Shown: positions 25,607 through 35,696 of the stretch, piece after piece
Layout of the letters: every line of letters starts with the position of its first letter
How positions within the stretch are numbered: the stretch's first letter is position 1
Assembly: GCA_029212785.1 (NCBI GenBank)
Contig: JARGOG010000015.1
Location: 43,740-79,435, forward strand
Reading direction: 5' to 3'
From: Thalassobaculaceae bacterium
GTDB lineage: Bacteria > Pseudomonadota > Alphaproteobacteria > Thalassobaculales > Thalassobaculaceae
DNA: 35,696 nucleotides
Translations under genes and position numbers: made by a program
Notes under the pieces: model-generated
What the model saw: only the letters and a program-made list of their open reading frames with translations
Told to the model about the DNA's origin: nothing
Database searches by the model: none

Positions 25607-27190
25607 ATGGACATCGCCACGACACCGAAGCTGGAGCTGATCCAGGTCGCCGATGTGGTCGCCCGGGACAAGGGGATCGACCGCGAAGAAGTGCTGATCG
25701 CCATGGAACAGGCGATCCAGAAGGCCGGTCGGTCGAAATACGGCCCGGATCACGACATCCGCGCGACCATCGATCGGCGTACGGGCGACATCAGCCTGAA
25801 GCGCTGCACCACGGTGGTCGAGGAGGTCGAGGACGAGTTCGCCGAGATCACTCTGGAGCAGGCGAAGAAGATCGATCCGGCCCTGGAGGTCGGCTCGATC
25901 ATCGACGAGCCGCTGCCGCCGATCGATTTCGGCCGGATCGCCGCCCAGACCGCCAAGCAGGTGATCGTCCAGAAGGTTCGCGAGTTCGAGCGCAAGCGCC
26001 AGTTCGAGGAATATGACGGGCGCACCGGTGAAATCCTCAACGGTGTGGTCAAGCGCGTCGAATACGGCAACGTGACCGTCGAGATTCCACGCGCCGAAGC
26101 GGTGCTTCGTCGCGACCGGCTGCTGCCGCGCGAGACGTTCCGTCAGGGCGACCGTATCCGCGCCTATGTCGAGGACGTGCGCGAGGAGCAGCGCGGCCCG
26201 CAGATCTTCCTGTCGCGCACGCATCCCGAGTTCATGCGCCAGCTGTTCCGCCAGGAGGTGCCGGAAGTCTATGACGGCATCATCGAGATCAAGTCGGTGG
26301 CCCGCGATCCGGGTTCCCGCGCCAAGATCGCGGTGATCTCCTATGACAGCTCGATCGATCCGGTCGGTGCCTGCGTGGGTATGCGCGGGTCCCGTGTCCA
26401 GGCCGTCGTCGGCGAGCTTCAGGGCGAGAAGATCGACATCATTCCGTGGTCCGACGATCCGGCGACCTTCGTGGTGAACGCGTTGGCGCCGGCCGAGGTG
26501 TCCAAAGTCGTGCTCGACGAGGATCAGGGCCGGATCGAGGTCGTGGTGCCGGACGAGCAGCTGTCGCTGGCCATCGGCCGCCGCGGCCAGAACGTTCGCC
26601 TCGCCTCCATGCTGACCGGCTGGGATATCGACATCCTGACCGAACAGGAGGAGTCGGATCGCCGCCGCGAGGAATTCCGCCAGCGCTCCGAGGCTTTCAT
26701 CGGCGCCCTCGACATCGATGACGTCATCGCCGGCCTGCTGGTCGCCGAGGGCTTCGCCTCGGTCGAGGAGATCGCCTATACTAACCTGGACGATCTGGCC
26801 GAGATTGAGGGCTTCGACGGCGGCATCGCCGAAGAGCTGCGCACCCGCGCGTTCAACTTCGTCGAGGCCGAGCGCCAGCGCCTCGACGAGCGTCGGGTCG
26901 AACTCGGCGTGACGGACGAACTGGCCGAGCTGGAGGTCTTCACCCCGGCCATGGTCGTCACCCTCGGCGAGAATGGGGTGAAGACCCTGGACGATCTCGC
27001 GGACCTCGCCAGCGACGAACTGCGCGAGATCCTGCCGGATGCCGGTTTCGACGAAGATGCCGCCAATCAGATCATCATGGCGGCCCGTGCGCATTGGTTC
27101 GAAGACGAAGAGACCGAAGAACAGACCGCGGAATCGGACGCGGGACTGGACGCGGCGGCCGAGGAGAGCGATCCTGAGCCGACGGCATGA
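25607..27190 (+). CDS. nusA: transcription elongation/termination factor NusA
   Basis: RNA polymerase-associated factor controlling pausing, termination and antitermination. The 527-residue product has the full proteobacterial set: an N-terminal polymerase-binding domain (about 1-130), S1 domain (about 135-200, [20 protein letters not shown]), tandem KH domains (about 205-345, with [20 protein letters not shown] and [18 protein letters not shown]), and two C-terminal acidic helix-hairpin repeats (about 370-425 and 445-500). The extreme C terminus is very acidic. The ATG is preceded by purine-rich GAAGAGGACGAAGAAG. It is followed after seven bases by the YlxR-type gene. Confidence 0.97.
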   Translation: MDIATTPKLELIQVADVVARDKGIDREEVLIAMEQAIQKAGRSKYGPDHDIRATIDRRTGDISLKRCTTVVEEVEDEFAEITLEQAKKIDPALEVGSIIDEPLPPIDFGRIAAQTAKQVIVQKVREFERKRQFEEYDGRTGEILNGVVKRVEYGNVTVEIPRAEAVLRRDRLLPRETFRQGDRIRAYVEDVREEQRGPQIFLSRTHPEFMRQLFRQEVPEVYDGIIEIKSVARDPGSRAKIAVISYDSSIDPVGACVGMRGSRVQAVVGELQGEKIDIIPWSDDPATFVVNALAPAEVSKVVLDEDQGRIEVVVPDEQLSLAIGRRGQNVRLASMLTGWDIDILTEQEESDRRREEFRQRSEAFIGALDIDDVIAGLLVAEGFASVEEIAYTNLDDLAEIEGFDGGIAEELRTRAFNFVEAERQRLDERRVELGVTDELAELEVFTPAMVVTLGENGVKTLDDLADLASDELREILPDAGFDEDAANQIIMAARAHWFEDEETEEQTAESDAGLDAAAEESDPEPTA

Positions 27191-27197
27191 ACCGGCG

Positions 27198-27851
27198 ATG
27201 CGGGAAGAAGACGGCGAACGACGCTGTCTTGTCACCCGGGAGGTTCAGCCGCGCGGCGGGCTGATCCGCTTCGTCGTTGGTCCGGACGGTTCGATCGTTC
27301 CGGATGTGGACGAACGGCTGCCGGGTCGCGGACTCTGGGTTTCGGCCGATCGGGCTGTGCTCGATCAGGCGGTCGCCAAGCGGCTGTTTGCCCGGGCGGC
27401 CAAGCGGTCGGTCACGGTGGATCCCGCCTTGACGGACCGGGTCGAGGCCCTGATTGCACGGCGGTGCGTCGAAACCCTGTCGCTGGCGCGCCGCGCCGGT
27501 GGCTCCGTGGCGGGCCAGACCAAGGTGCGCCAGGCCCTGGAAGCGGGGCGCGGCGGTGTGCTGGTCGAGGCCGGCGACGGCGCCGAGGACGGACGGGCCC
27601 GGCTGCGGGCGTTGGCTGGGAAGCGCCGGGTGGTTTCGTGCCTGGTGTCGGCGGAGATCGCCGAGGCTTTCGGGCGCGACCATGTGGTGCACGCGTTCGT
27701 GGAATCAACCGGGTCGCGGGTGGGGCTTGCCGACCGGTTGCTGCGCGAAGCGGCAAGACTTGAAGGATTGCGGTTGGAAAAGACCGCATCAGATGTGGGC
27801 CCCGGCTTGGAAAACCTCGCCGGGACGTGTATTCAGGGCGCCAAGTTATGA
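27198..27851 (+). CDS. ylxR: YlxR (DUF448)/L7Ae-like RNA-binding protein
   Basis: Putative RNA-binding protein of the nusA-infB interval, 217 residues. The N-terminal YlxR domain shows RRCLVTREVQPRGGLIRFVV and LPGRGLWVSADRAVL (about residues 7-70), and the C-terminal half resembles a ribosomal L7Ae-like fold (SLARRAGGSVAGQTKVRQAL at about 95-114). This fusion is the usual alphaproteobacterial form, while many other bacteria encode the two parts separately. The ATG at 27198 follows the nusA stop by seven bases and lacks a strong ribosome site. Family assignment is good; the molecular role is not established by sequence. Confidence 0.88.
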   Translation: MREEDGERRCLVTREVQPRGGLIRFVVGPDGSIVPDVDERLPGRGLWVSADRAVLDQAVAKRLFARAAKRSVTVDPALTDRVEALIARRCVETLSLARRAGGSVAGQTKVRQALEAGRGGVLVEAGDGAEDGRARLRALAGKRRVVSCLVSAEIAEAFGRDHVVHAFVESTGSRVGLADRLLREAARLEGLRLEKTASDVGPGLENLAGTCIQGAKL

Positions 27852-27869
27852 TGGCTTGCCCGTTGACGG

Positions 27870-30539
27870 ATGGATGACGTGGGCACAGACGATATGTCGA
27901 GCACCAACGAACAAGACCGCAAGAAGCTGAGCCTGGGCTCCAGCCGCAGCAAGCTGTCGCTTGGCAAGTCGGTTGAGACCGGGCAGGTCAAGCAGAGCTT
28001 CTCCCATGGCCGTTCCAAGACCGTGCAGGTCGAGGTGCGCCGACGCCGGAGCACTCAGCCGGTCCCCGGATCGCGGGAAGCCGCGATCGCGGCGGCAAAG
28101 GCCGGCGGCGGCAAGGGCGGGCGCGAACTGACCGCCGAGGAGCGCGAGGCCCGAGCCCGCGTTCTCGAGCAGGCCGCTGCCCAGCGACCGGAAGAACAGG
28201 AGCCCGTTGCCGAGGCGAAGGCACCGGAGGGCACCGTCACGGAAGCGACCGCTGCCGAGACGACCGAAGCCGCGGCCGCGGAGCCGGAAGCTCCCGCCGA
28301 GCCGATGGATCGTCGCCAGACCGAGCTCAACGAACTGCGCAAGATCGAGGATGCGGAAGCCGCCGTGAAAGCGGCCGAGTCCGCCCGTCTCGCCGAGGAA
28401 GAGGCGTCGCGGCAGGCCAAGGCCGCCGCCGAACGCGCCACGGCCCGTCTGGACCGTGAGGGGAGCGCGCCGTCGGCGCCGTCCGCTCCGGCCGCCAGGG
28501 CCCCGGCCGAGGGTGACGATGATGACCGCCGCAAGCGCGGCGGTGGCGGTGGCGGCGGTGCCGGCAAGGAGGCGCCGAAGCGCCCGGCCCGGACCCGCAC
28601 CACCAACGAGCCGCGCCGCCGTCATGGCAAACTGACGATCAGCGACGCGCTGAGCGGCGACAGTGGGCGTGTGCGCTCGCTCGCCTCGGTGCGTCGTGCC
28701 CGCGAGCGTGAACGGCAGCGGCTGCGCAGCGATCAGGGCGAACAGGCCAAGCAGTCGCGCGACGTCGTGGTGCCGGAGACGATCACCGTGCAGGAACTGG
28801 CCAATCGTATGGCCGAGCGCGGGGCCGAGGTCATCAAGTCGCTCATGAAGATGGGCGTGATGGCGACCATCAACCAGATCATCGACGCCGATACCGCCGA
28901 ACTGGTGGCCCAGGAATTCGGCCACAAGGTGCGCCGGGTCGCCGAGTCCGATGTCGAACTTGGCATGGGTGGCGTGGAAGACAAGGGCGACGATCTCCGC
29001 TCGCGGTCCCCGGTTGTCACCGTCATGGGTCACGTCGACCACGGCAAGACCTCGTTGCTGGATGCCATCCGCCAGGCGGATGTCGCGTCCGGCGAGGCCG
29101 GTGGCATCACCCAGCATATCGGCGCCTATCAGATCGAGGTGCCGTCGGGTGACAAGATCACCTTCATCGATACCCCGGGCCACGAGGCCTTTACCGAGAT
29201 GCGGGCGCGCGGCGCCAATGTCACCGACATCGTCATCCTGGTGGTGGCGGCCGATGACGGCATCATGGCGCAGACGGTCGAGGCGATCCGCCATGCCCGC
29301 GCCGCCGGCGTGCCGGTGATCGTCGCCGTCAACAAGATCGACAAGCCCGACGCCGACCCGCAGCGGGTCCGCACCGAGCTGCTGCAGCACGAGATCGTGG
29401 TCGAGGAGATGGGCGGCGACGTCCAGGCGATCAACGTCTCGGCGCTGACCAAGGAAGGTCTGGACACGTTGCTTGAAGCCATCGCGCTGCAGGCCGAGGT
29501 TCTGGAACTCAAGGCCAACCCCGACCGCGCCGCGGCCGGTGTGGTCATCGAAGCCAAGGTCGAGCGTGGCCGCGGCTCCGTGGCGACGGTTCTGGTCCAG
29601 CGCGGCACCGTGCGTACCGGCGACGTGTTCGTGGCGGGTGCTGAATGGGGGCGCGTGCGCGCTCTGGTCAACGACCGCGGCGAGCCGGCGGAAAGTGCTG
29701 GACCGAGCGAGCCGATCGAGGTGCTTGGCCTTCAGGGCACGCCGACCGCCGGTGACGATTTCGTCGTCGTCGAGAACGAGGGCCGGGCCCGCGAAATCGC
29801 CGACTACCGCCAGCGCCTGATCCGCGAGAAGAGTGCGACGGCCGGTGCCCGCGGCACGGTCGAGCAGATGCTCTCGGCGATCCAGTCGGGTGAGGCGGAC
29901 GAGCTGCCGCTGGTCATCAAGACCGATGTGCACGGCTCGCTCGAGGCGATCCGGGCGTCGCTGGGCAAACTCGAGACCAACGTGGTCAAGCCGCGCATTC
30001 TGCACTCGGCCGTCGGCGGCATCAGCGAGTCCGATGTCTCGCTGGCCGGCGCGTCGGGCGGCATCATCGTCGGCTTCAACGTCCGCGCCAATCCGCAGGC
30101 CCGCGAGATGGCGCGCCGCGACGGGATGGAGATCCGCTACTACTCGATCATCTACGACCTGATCGACGATGTGAAAGCCCTGCTGACCGGCATGCTGGCG
30201 CCGGAGCTCAAGGAAGAGTTCCTGGGCTACGCCGAGATCCGCCAGGTCTTCAACATCACCAAGGTCGGCAAGGTGGCGGGCTGTATGGTCACCGACGGTG
30301 TCATCAAGCGGGGCTGCAAGGTCCGCCTGCTGCGCGACAACGTGGTGATCCACGAGGGCACGTTGAAGACGCTGAAGCGCTTCAAGGAAGAGGTCCGCGA
30401 AGTGCGCGAGAGCTACGAGTGCGGCATGGCGTTCGAGAATTACGACGACATCCGCGACGGCGATCAGATCGAGTGCTTCGAGCTCAAGGAAGTCGCCCGC
30501 ACGCTCGAGCAGGTTCAGCAGGAGGCGTCCGCCGGCTAA
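27870..30539 (+). CDS. infB: translation initiation factor IF-2
   Basis: GTPase that brings initiator fMet-tRNA to the 30S subunit. The 889-residue product has an N-terminal low-complexity Ala/Glu/Arg-rich region (about 60-260), an IF2 N-terminal domain (about 300-355, [20 protein letters not shown]), and a G domain with G1 GHVDHGKT at 387-394, G3 DTPGH at 434-438 and G4 NKID at 488-491, then domains II, III and IV to the C terminus. The first ATG (27870) is used; the in-frame ATG at 27894 is a credible alternative, and neither has a strong ribosome site. Internal initiation giving a shorter IF2 form is known in enterobacteria, but I could not identify such a site. Confidence 0.97.
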   Translation: MDDVGTDDMSSTNEQDRKKLSLGSSRSKLSLGKSVETGQVKQSFSHGRSKTVQVEVRRRRSTQPVPGSREAAIAAAKAGGGKGGRELTAEEREARARVLEQAAAQRPEEQEPVAEAKAPEGTVTEATAAETTEAAAAEPEAPAEPMDRRQTELNELRKIEDAEAAVKAAESARLAEEEASRQAKAAAERATARLDREGSAPSAPSAPAARAPAEGDDDDRRKRGGGGGGGAGKEAPKRPARTRTTNEPRRRHGKLTISDALSGDSGRVRSLASVRRARERERQRLRSDQGEQAKQSRDVVVPETITVQELANRMAERGAEVIKSLMKMGVMATINQIIDADTAELVAQEFGHKVRRVAESDVELGMGGVEDKGDDLRSRSPVVTVMGHVDHGKTSLLDAIRQADVASGEAGGITQHIGAYQIEVPSGDKITFIDTPGHEAFTEMRARGANVTDIVILVVAADDGIMAQTVEAIRHARAAGVPVIVAVNKIDKPDADPQRVRTELLQHEIVVEEMGGDVQAINVSALTKEGLDTLLEAIALQAEVLELKANPDRAAAGVVIEAKVERGRGSVATVLVQRGTVRTGDVFVAGAEWGRVRALVNDRGEPAESAGPSEPIEVLGLQGTPTAGDDFVVVENEGRAREIADYRQRLIREKSATAGARGTVEQMLSAIQSGEADELPLVIKTDVHGSLEAIRASLGKLETNVVKPRILHSAVGGISESDVSLAGASGGIIVGFNVRANPQAREMARRDGMEIRYYSIIYDLIDDVKALLTGMLAPELKEEFLGYAEIRQVFNITKVGKVAGCMVTDGVIKRGCKVRLLRDNVVIHEGTLKTLKRFKEEVREVRESYECGMAFENYDDIRDGDQIECFELKEVARTLEQVQQEASAG

Positions 30540-30572
30540 CGCGGCGACGTCTCGCCGAACGGGAACACGATC

Positions 30573-31028
30573 ATGGCAAAGCGCGCCGAGGCCCGAGAGG
30601 GCCCGAGCCAACGGCAATTGCGTGTCGGGGAAGAGATCCGACGCGTGCTCGCCCGCGTCTTCGAACGCGGCGAACTGCATGAACCGGCGCTTGGCGGCGT
30701 GCGGATCACGCTGTCCGAGGTGAGCGTCTCTCCGGATCTCAGGAACGCCACGGTCTGGGTGATTCCGCCGATCGATGGCGAGATCGCCGATATCCTGCCG
30801 GTGTTGGGCCGGGTCTCGGGCCGGCTGTCCGGCCAGGTCGCCCGCGAGGTCCGGATGAAGTTCGCGCCACGGCTGAGCTTCAAGCGCGACACCGCCTTCG
30901 ACGCGTCGGGTCGCATGAATGCGATCCTGAGCGATCCGGTGATCCGCCAGGACGTCGCCCGCGCCGCCGAGGATGCGGATCCGGAACCCGCCCCGAATCC
31001 TGACGAGACGGATAACGATGGCGCGTAA
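30573..31028 (+). CDS. rbfA: ribosome-binding factor A
   Basis: Cold-shock-related 30S assembly factor that binds near the 16S rRNA 5' helix. The 151-residue product has the KH-like RbfA fold: RQLRVGEEIRRVLARVF, ITLSEVSVSPDLRNATVWV, and REVRMKFAPRLSFKRD, followed by an acidic C-terminal tail of about 30 residues. The last 11 bases overlap the truB start in another frame, so the pair is probably translationally coupled. The order infB-rbfA-truB is conserved across proteobacteria. Confidence 0.95.
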   Translation: MAKRAEAREGPSQRQLRVGEEIRRVLARVFERGELHEPALGGVRITLSEVSVSPDLRNATVWVIPPIDGEIADILPVLGRVSGRLSGQVAREVRMKFAPRLSFKRDTAFDASGRMNAILSDPVIRQDVARAAEDADPEPAPNPDETDNDGA

Positions 31029-31944
31029 GCGGCGGGGCAACCCGGTCCATGGCTGGGTGATTCTGGACAAGCCGGTCGACATTACCTCGACCCAGGCGGT
31101 GGCGACGGTCCGCCGGGTGTTCGACGCGGCCAAGGCGGGTCATGCCGGCACGCTCGACCCGCTGGCGACCGGTGTGCTGCCGATCGCCCTGGGCGAGGCG
31201 ACGAAGACCGTTCCGTATGTGATGGACGCGACCAAGGACTACGCCTTCGCCGTGCGCTGGGGTGAGGCGACCACGACCGACGACGCCGAGGGCGAGGTGG
31301 CTGCCACCAGCGACGTCCGGCCGGACGAAGCCGAAATCCGGGGCGTTCTTGACCGTTTCATTGGCGAAATAGAGCAGGTCCCGCCCCGGTTCTCCGCCAT
31401 CAAGGTGGATGGGGAACGGGCCTATGACCTGGCGCGCTCCGGCGAGGCGGTCGAGCTCAGTTCCCGCCGGATAGAAATTCTCGACCTGCAACTCGTCGAC
31501 ATGCCGAACCGGGACGAGGCACGGTTTCGCGTGACCTCGGGCAAGGGCGCTTACATGCGCTCGCTGGCTCGGGACGTTGCCATCGCTCTCGGCACGGTCG
31601 GTCATATCCGCGATCTGCGGCGCCTGCGGGTCGGCCCGTTTGCCGCCGAACGCGCGATTTCGCTGGATTCGTTGGCGGAGCTGATGCATAACCCCGCCTC
31701 TTTGGAGCACCTGTGTCCTGTTGAGACCGCGCTGGACGGCATCCCGGCGTTGGCCTTGAGAGGTCCCGAGGCGACGACGCTGCGCAACGGACAAGGCGTT
31801 CCGGTCTATCGCTCGATGGATCGGGATCGGTTCGGTGATCTGCAGGAAGGCGATCTGGTCTATGCCACGGACGGCACGGTCCCGGTCGCCATCGCGCGGA
31901 TCGAAAGCGGCGCCATACGTCCGGTCAGGGTGCTGAATCTCTAG
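31018..31944 (+). CDS. truB: tRNA pseudouridine(55) synthase TruB
   Basis: Forms pseudouridine 55 in the T-loop of tRNAs. The 308-residue product begins [19 protein letters not shown], the standard N terminus, and carries the catalytic Asp47 in [15 protein letters not shown], the [10 protein letters not shown] strand, [19 protein letters not shown], and a C-terminal PUA-like domain (about 250-308). The ATG lies inside the end of rbfA, giving an 11-base overlap. A longer frame exists upstream but would add residues unlike the family. rpsO follows after 14 bases. Confidence 0.97.
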   Translation: MARKRRGNPVHGWVILDKPVDITSTQAVATVRRVFDAAKAGHAGTLDPLATGVLPIALGEATKTVPYVMDATKDYAFAVRWGEATTTDDAEGEVAATSDVRPDEAEIRGVLDRFIGEIEQVPPRFSAIKVDGERAYDLARSGEAVELSSRRIEILDLQLVDMPNRDEARFRVTSGKGAYMRSLARDVAIALGTVGHIRDLRRLRVGPFAAERAISLDSLAELMHNPASLEHLCPVETALDGIPALALRGPEATTLRNGQGVPVYRSMDRDRFGDLQEGDLVYATDGTVPVAIARIESGAIRPVRVLNL

Positions 31945-31958
31945 AGAAGGAGAGGACG

Positions 31959-32228
31959 ATGTCGATTACTGCTGAGCGCAAAAGTGAGCTCGTCAAGGAA
32001 TATGCCCAGAAGGAAGGCGACACCGGGTCGCCGGAAGTGCAGGTCGCGATCCTGAGCGAGCGCATCATCAATCTGACCGAGCATATGAAGATCCATAAGC
32101 ACGACTTCCACTCGCGCCGGGGTCTGCTGATGATGGTCGGCCAGCGCCACCGTCTGCTGGACTACCTGAAGCGGAAGTCCAACGACCGCTACTCCGCGCT
32201 GATCACCAGCCTGGGTCTGCGCCGCTAG
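31959..32228 (+). CDS. rpsO: 30S ribosomal protein S15
   Basis: Primary-binding 30S ribosomal protein contacting the central domain of 16S rRNA. The 89-residue product is the standard length and carries the S15 signature blocks [17 protein letters not shown] and [20 protein letters not shown], ending in LGLRR. A strong ribosome site (GAAGGAGAGG) precedes the ATG. It is followed by a strong intrinsic terminator, so it ends the rimP operon transcript; pnp, the usual next gene, must be read by leakage or its own promoter. Confidence 0.99.
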   Translation: MSITAERKSELVKEYAQKEGDTGSPEVQVAILSERIINLTEHMKIHKHDFHSRRGLLMMVGQRHRLLDYLKRKSNDRYSALITSLGLRR

Positions 32229-32284
32229 GCGCGACGCAAGCCGGTACGATTACGCCCCGTCCTTGGCGCCGGGGCTCTGACAGG

Positions 32285-32318
32285 AACGCCGGCGGGCTTG
32301 CGCCCGGCCGGCGTTTTT
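32285..32318 (+). terminator. intrinsic terminator of rpsO
   Basis: AACGCCGGC/GCCGGCGTT with inner GGGC/GCCC forms a 13-bp stem with one bulged G (32306) and a 4-base loop, followed by a T-run (32314-32318). It lies 56 bases after the rpsO stop. Confidence 0.9.
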
Positions 32319-32509
32319 GCGTCCAGCGGCCCGATGACACCCCCGAACAGGCCAATTTCCCGGCCACACGCGCGTTGACCCACAGCGCGTTCCGTGTCAA
32401 AGAACGCGCGCGCAAAAAGAGACGAAATATGAGAACCGAAGGCTGCCATTGGGGCGCCATGACGCAAGGGGCGTCCATTTCCTGTTCATCGCATAATTGA
32501 TCGCGAGTC

Positions 32510-32535
32510 ACCGCCGGCCGTGCGCTGCCGGTGGT
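32510..32535 (+). promoter_or_regulatory. stem-loop in the pnp leader
   Basis: ACCGCCGGC (32510-32518) pairs with GCCGGTGGT (32527-32535), giving nine pairs with one G-U wobble and an 8-base loop. It starts 13 bases after a CATAAT sequence that could be a -10 element. In E. coli the pnp leader hairpin is cut by RNase III and used by PNPase to control itself; a similar role here is inference. Confidence 0.45.
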
Positions 32536-32648
32536 TGGTCGTGTTGGTCCATCCGGTCGCGGGCATTCACCGCGGCACGGGCCGGCCGGAAGGGGAATGG
32601 GACCGCAGCTTGTCATGCACGACGGTTCGCAAATGAGGAATGACACGA

Positions 32649-34769
32649 ATGTTCGACGTATACCGCAAGGAAATCGAATGGGGCGGGCGCACGCTCACCC
32701 TTGAGACCGGCAAGATGGCGCGCCAGGCCGACGGCGCGGTTCTGGCCCGCTACGGCGACACCGCCGTTCTCTGCACCGTGGTCGCCGCCAAGACGCAGCG
32801 CCCGGGCATCGACTTCTTCCCGCTCTCGGTCCACTACATGGAGAAGACCTACGCCGCGGGTAAGATCCCCGGCGGCTTCTTCAAGCGTGAGGGTCGTCCG
32901 AGCGAGAAGGAGACGCTGACCTCCCGCCTGATCGACCGGCCGATCCGTCCGCTCTTCGTCAAGGGCTACAAGAACGAAGTGCAGGTCATCTGCACGGTGC
33001 TGGCCCATGATCTGGAGAATGATCCCGACATCATCGCCATGGTCGGCACCTCGGCCGCCCTGTGCCTGTCCGGCGCGCCGTTCCTCGGCCCGATCGGCGG
33101 CGCCCGCGTCGGCTATAAGGATGGCGAATACATCCTGAACCCGCCCATGGACGTCACCAAGAATGAGAGCGAGCTCGACCTGATCGTCGCCGGCACCCAG
33201 GAAGGCGTGCTGATGGTCGAGTCGATGGCCTCCGAGCTGTCCGAGGAAGTGATGCTCGGCGCGGTCAATTTCGGCCATGACAGCTTCCAGCCGGTGATCG
33301 AGGCGATCATCGAACTGGCCGAGGCGGCCGCGAAGGATCCGGTGGATCTGCCGGCGAGCCCGTTCGATCTGGACGCGATCCGCGGCAAGCTCGAGGCGGC
33401 CGGTAAGGCTGGTTTCGAAGCCGCCTATGACGAGCCGAACAAGTCCGAGCGGCAGAACAAGCTCGCGGCAGCCAAAGAGACGGCGCTCGCCGCGATCGAG
33501 GACGAGTCCGAGAAGGACGCGGCCAAGGGTCTGCTCAAGAGCATCGAAGCTGACATTGTCCGTGGCCGTATCCTGGACACGGGCAAGCGCATCGACGAGC
33601 GCGACACCAAGACCGTGCGCCAGATCGTGGCCGAGGTCGGCCTGTTGCCGCGTACCCATGGTTCGGCGTTGTTCACCCGTGGCGAGACCCAGGCGATGGT
33701 CATCGCCACGCTGGGCACCGGCCAGGACGAGCAGATCATCGATGCGCTTGAGGGCGAGTATCGCGAGCACTTCCTGCTGCACTACAACTTCCCGCCGTTC
33801 TCGGTTGGCGAGGCGGGCCGTGTCGGTTCCCCGGGCCGCCGCGAGATCGGTCATGGCAAACTTGCCTGGCGTGCGGTGAAGCCGCTGCTGCCGACCAAGG
33901 AGGCGTTCCCGTACACCCTGCGTGTGGTCTCCGAGATCACCGAGTCCAACGGCTCGTCGTCGATGGCGACGGTCTGCGGTACCTCGCTGTCGCTGATGGA
34001 TGCCGGCGTGCCGCTGGCCCGTCCGGTGGCCGGCATCGCCATGGGCCTGATCAAGGAAGGCGACAAGTTCGCCGTCCTGTCCGACATCCTGGGGGACGAG
34101 GATCACCTGGGCGACATGGACTTCAAGGTCGCCGGTACCGACCAGGGCATCACCGCCCTGCAGATGGACATCAAGATCACCTCGATCACACGGGAGATCA
34201 TGAAGGTCGCGCTGGAGCAGGCGAAGGACGGCCGCATGCACATCCTCGGTGAGATGAGCAAGGCGCTCTCCGCCGCCCGTGACGGTGTGTCCGACACCGC
34301 GCCGAAGATGATCTCGATCAAGATTCCGGTCGATAAGATCCGTGACGTGATCGGCTCCGGCGGCAAGGTGATCCGCGAGATCTGCGAGACCACCGGTGCG
34401 AAGATCGACATCGACGACGACGGCACCGTGAAAATCGCCGCCGTCGAGCAGGCCTCGCTCGATGCCGCGCATAACTGGGTCTACGCGCTGACCGCCGAGC
34501 CGGAAGTGGGCAAGATCTACGACGGCAAGGTCGTGAAGACCCTCGACTTCGGCGCCTTCGTGAACTTCCTCGGCCCGAAGGACGGTCTGGTGCACATCAG
34601 CCAGCTGACCAACGGCAAGCGTCCGGAGACGGTCACCGAAGTCGTCAATGAAGGCGATAAGGTGAAGGTCAAGGTCATTGGCTTCGACGACCGCGGCAAG
34701 GTCAAACTGTCGATGAAGATCGTCGACCAGGAGACCGGTGAGGACCTGGAGAACAAGTCCGCCGAGTAA
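32649..34769 (+). CDS. pnp: polyribonucleotide nucleotidyltransferase (PNPase)
   Basis: Phosphorolytic 3'-5' exoribonuclease, homotrimeric, part of RNA decay. The 706-residue product has two RNase PH-like domains (about 1-215 and 300-530) joined by an alpha-helical domain, a KH domain with IGSGGK (GXXG at 569-572), and an S1 domain from about residue 621 ([20 protein letters not shown]). Family blocks [20 protein letters not shown] and [13 protein letters not shown] are intact. I prefer ATG 32649 ([11 protein letters not shown]) over ATG 32640 because GAGGAA (32635-32640) is correctly spaced only for the former. It stands alone between two terminators with a long leader, which suggests separate regulation from rpsO. 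Confidence 0.98.
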   Translation: MFDVYRKEIEWGGRTLTLETGKMARQADGAVLARYGDTAVLCTVVAAKTQRPGIDFFPLSVHYMEKTYAAGKIPGGFFKREGRPSEKETLTSRLIDRPIRPLFVKGYKNEVQVICTVLAHDLENDPDIIAMVGTSAALCLSGAPFLGPIGGARVGYKDGEYILNPPMDVTKNESELDLIVAGTQEGVLMVESMASELSEEVMLGAVNFGHDSFQPVIEAIIELAEAAAKDPVDLPASPFDLDAIRGKLEAAGKAGFEAAYDEPNKSERQNKLAAAKETALAAIEDESEKDAAKGLLKSIEADIVRGRILDTGKRIDERDTKTVRQIVAEVGLLPRTHGSALFTRGETQAMVIATLGTGQDEQIIDALEGEYREHFLLHYNFPPFSVGEAGRVGSPGRREIGHGKLAWRAVKPLLPTKEAFPYTLRVVSEITESNGSSSMATVCGTSLSLMDAGVPLARPVAGIAMGLIKEGDKFAVLSDILGDEDHLGDMDFKVAGTDQGITALQMDIKITSITREIMKVALEQAKDGRMHILGEMSKALSAARDGVSDTAPKMISIKIPVDKIRDVIGSGGKVIREICETTGAKIDIDDDGTVKIAAVEQASLDAAHNWVYALTAEPEVGKIYDGKVVKTLDFGAFVNFLGPKDGLVHISQLTNGKRPETVTEVVNEGDKVKVKVIGFDDRGKVKLSMKIVDQETGEDLENKSAE

Positions 34770-34793
34770 CCGGCCCTTACTGCGAAAATTCAG

Positions 34794-34826
34794 CGGCGCG
34801 GCAGCTTCGGTTGCCGCGCCGTTTTT
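34794..34826 (+). terminator. intrinsic terminator of pnp with UUCG tetraloop
   Basis: CGGCGCGGCAGC pairs with GTTGCCGCGCCG (12 bp, one G-U wobble) around a cUUCGg tetraloop, followed by five Ts (34822-34826). It lies 25 bases after the pnp stop. Confidence 0.95.
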
Positions 34827-34970
34827 CTGTCCGCCGCGTGCTCTTTGCATCATCCTCGACCCGACCCATCAGGTTCGGAAGCGTTCGGGATGACGGGGTG
34901 GGGACGGCGTGTCATTTGCCCGTCACCGTCCCTGCGCTATTCTCCGCCGCCACGCCACCCGGAGACAGCG

Positions 34971-35693
34971 ATGACCGCCCGTGCTTTCACGCCACCCCGT
35001 CTGATCGGCCATCGCGGCGCCAAGGCGCTGGCGCCGGAGAATACGCTCGGCTCGATCCGTGCCGCCAGGGCGGCGGGGGCGACCTGGGTGGAGATCGACG
35101 CCAAGCTCGCCGGCGACGGCGTGCCCGTCCTGATGCATGATGCCAGGCTCGACCGCACGACCGACGCCGCCGGCCCGGTGGTCGCGCGCACCGCCGAGGA
35201 GCTGGCCCGCGTCGATGCGGGCGGCGGCGAAGGCGTGCCGACCCTGGCCCAGTGTCTGGCGCTCTGCCGGGAGACCGGGCTCGGCCTGGACCTGGAGATC
35301 AAGCCGGATCCCGGCACCGGGCCGGAGACCGCCCGCGCGGTGCTGGAGGTGCTGAAAAATGAAGGCTGGGGGCCGGACGGCGAGATCGTCATCACCTCCT
35401 TCGACCGCGCCGCCCTTGCGGTGGTCCGCGACACGGCACCGGACTTCATCCGCGGCCTCCTGCTGACCGGCCGGCCGGCCGACTGGCGCGCGGCGGCGGC
35501 GGCCCTCAAGGTCGATGCCGTGATCCCCGGCAGCAAGGACATTCTCGGCCCCGAGGACGTGGCCGCCATCCTCGAAGGCGGATGGGTACCGATGGTCTAT
35601 ACCGTTAACGATCCGGAACGGGCGAAGCAGCTCTACGACTGGGGCATGGCCTCCATCGTCACCGACGATCCGCCGGCACTGTTGGGTCTGTGA
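34971..35693 (+). CDS. glycerophosphodiester phosphodiesterase
   Basis: Hydrolyses glycerophosphodiesters to glycerol-3-phosphate and an alcohol. The 240-residue product is a cytosolic-type GDPD with no signal peptide. Catalytic features of the TIM-barrel family are present: LIGHRGAKALAPENTL with H14-R15-G16 and E23-N24, VEIDAKLAGDGVPVLMHD with the metal-binding Glu/Asp and second His, LDLEIKPDPG, and the C-terminal PMVYTVNDPERAKQLYDWG. The start ATG has GGAGA five bases upstream; the open frame extends further 5' but into the pnp terminator side. The stop TGA overlaps an ATG (TGATGG) at the very end of the window, so a coupled downstream gene may follow. Confidence 0.93.
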   Translation: MTARAFTPPRLIGHRGAKALAPENTLGSIRAARAAGATWVEIDAKLAGDGVPVLMHDARLDRTTDAAGPVVARTAEELARVDAGGGEGVPTLAQCLALCRETGLGLDLEIKPDPGTGPETARAVLEVLKNEGWGPDGEIVITSFDRAALAVVRDTAPDFIRGLLLTGRPADWRAAAAALKVDAVIPGSKDILGPEDVAAILEGGWVPMVYTVNDPERAKQLYDWGMASIVTDDPPALLGL

Positions 35694-35696
35694 TGG

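Larger units (their letters stand above)
32229..32648 (+). other. rpsO-pnp intergenic region (420 bases), no gene
   Basis: I see no protein or RNA gene here. It contains the rpsO terminator (32285-32318), an inverted repeat GCGCGTTC/GAACGCGC (arms 32385-32392 and 32402-32409) with an A-run after it on the plus strand, weak promoter-like sequences (TTGACC at 32375; CATAAT at 32492), and a stem-loop at 32510-32535. It is therefore mainly the promoter and leader of pnp. Confidence 0.7.

Noticed and set aside
27846-31133. Very long open frame on the minus strand opposite infB and rbfA (1095 codons)
   Set aside because: Its protein is His/Arg/Asp-rich with no family motifs, and it mirrors the codon pattern of infB. 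Long antisense frames are expected in GC-rich genes.
32613-34853. Open frame of 746 codons antisense to pnp
   Set aside because: Same reason: composition is typical of a shadow frame, and it would cover the pnp terminator and start region.

Overview
The window is GC-rich, ordinary chromosomal DNA from an alphaproteobacterium. The gene order best fits a Rhodospirillales-type member: glnD-murJ-trpS, tsaB-rimI, olsBA, then miaB-phoH-ybeY-corC-lnt-XRE-metK-trmB-rimP-nusA-ylxR-infB-rbfA-truB-rpsO-pnp. I cannot assign a genus by eye. I call 31 protein genes. I see no tRNA, rRNA, CRISPR array, insertion sequence, prophage or attachment site, and no frameshifted gene. Coding density is very high and many neighbours overlap.

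Layout. Positions 50-1246 (minus) hold a FAD-dependent oxidoreductase divergent from glnD. Positions 1345-5786 hold glnD (PII uridylyltransferase) and murJ (lipid II flippase). A stand-alone PP2C-type phosphatase (5790-6617, minus) sits between murJ and trpS (6779-7783). Positions 7793-10485 (minus) are a two-gene operon: a class III adenylate cyclase followed by a divergent MurJ paralogue. Then come nfuA (Fe-S carrier), a Bax-like glucosaminidase, and on the minus strand a NodB-type deacetylase with an altered metal motif. Divergent from the deacetylase is tsaB-rimI (tRNA t6A synthesis and an acetyltransferase), followed by olsB-olsA (ornithine lipid synthesis).

From about 16.4 kb to 34.8 kb runs a long co-directional block of RNA and translation genes. 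Its parts are miaB-phoH-ybeY-corC-lnt (tRNA thiomethylation, rRNA maturation, lipoprotein acylation), all translationally coupled; an XRE regulator with an AT-rich promoter; metK-trmB; the rimP-nusA-ylxR-infB-rbfA-truB-rpsO group behind an attenuator-like terminator; and pnp between two strong terminators. A glycerophosphodiester phosphodiesterase (34971-35693) closes the window.

I found no obviously new multi-gene system. The items most worth a second look are the MurJ paralogue that lacks residues needed for lipid II flipping and is coupled to an adenylate cyclase; the 12-bp palindrome inside the promoter of the XRE regulator beside metK; the terminator and possible anti-Shine-Dalgarno pairing ahead of rimP; and the His-to-Gln change in the deacetylase.
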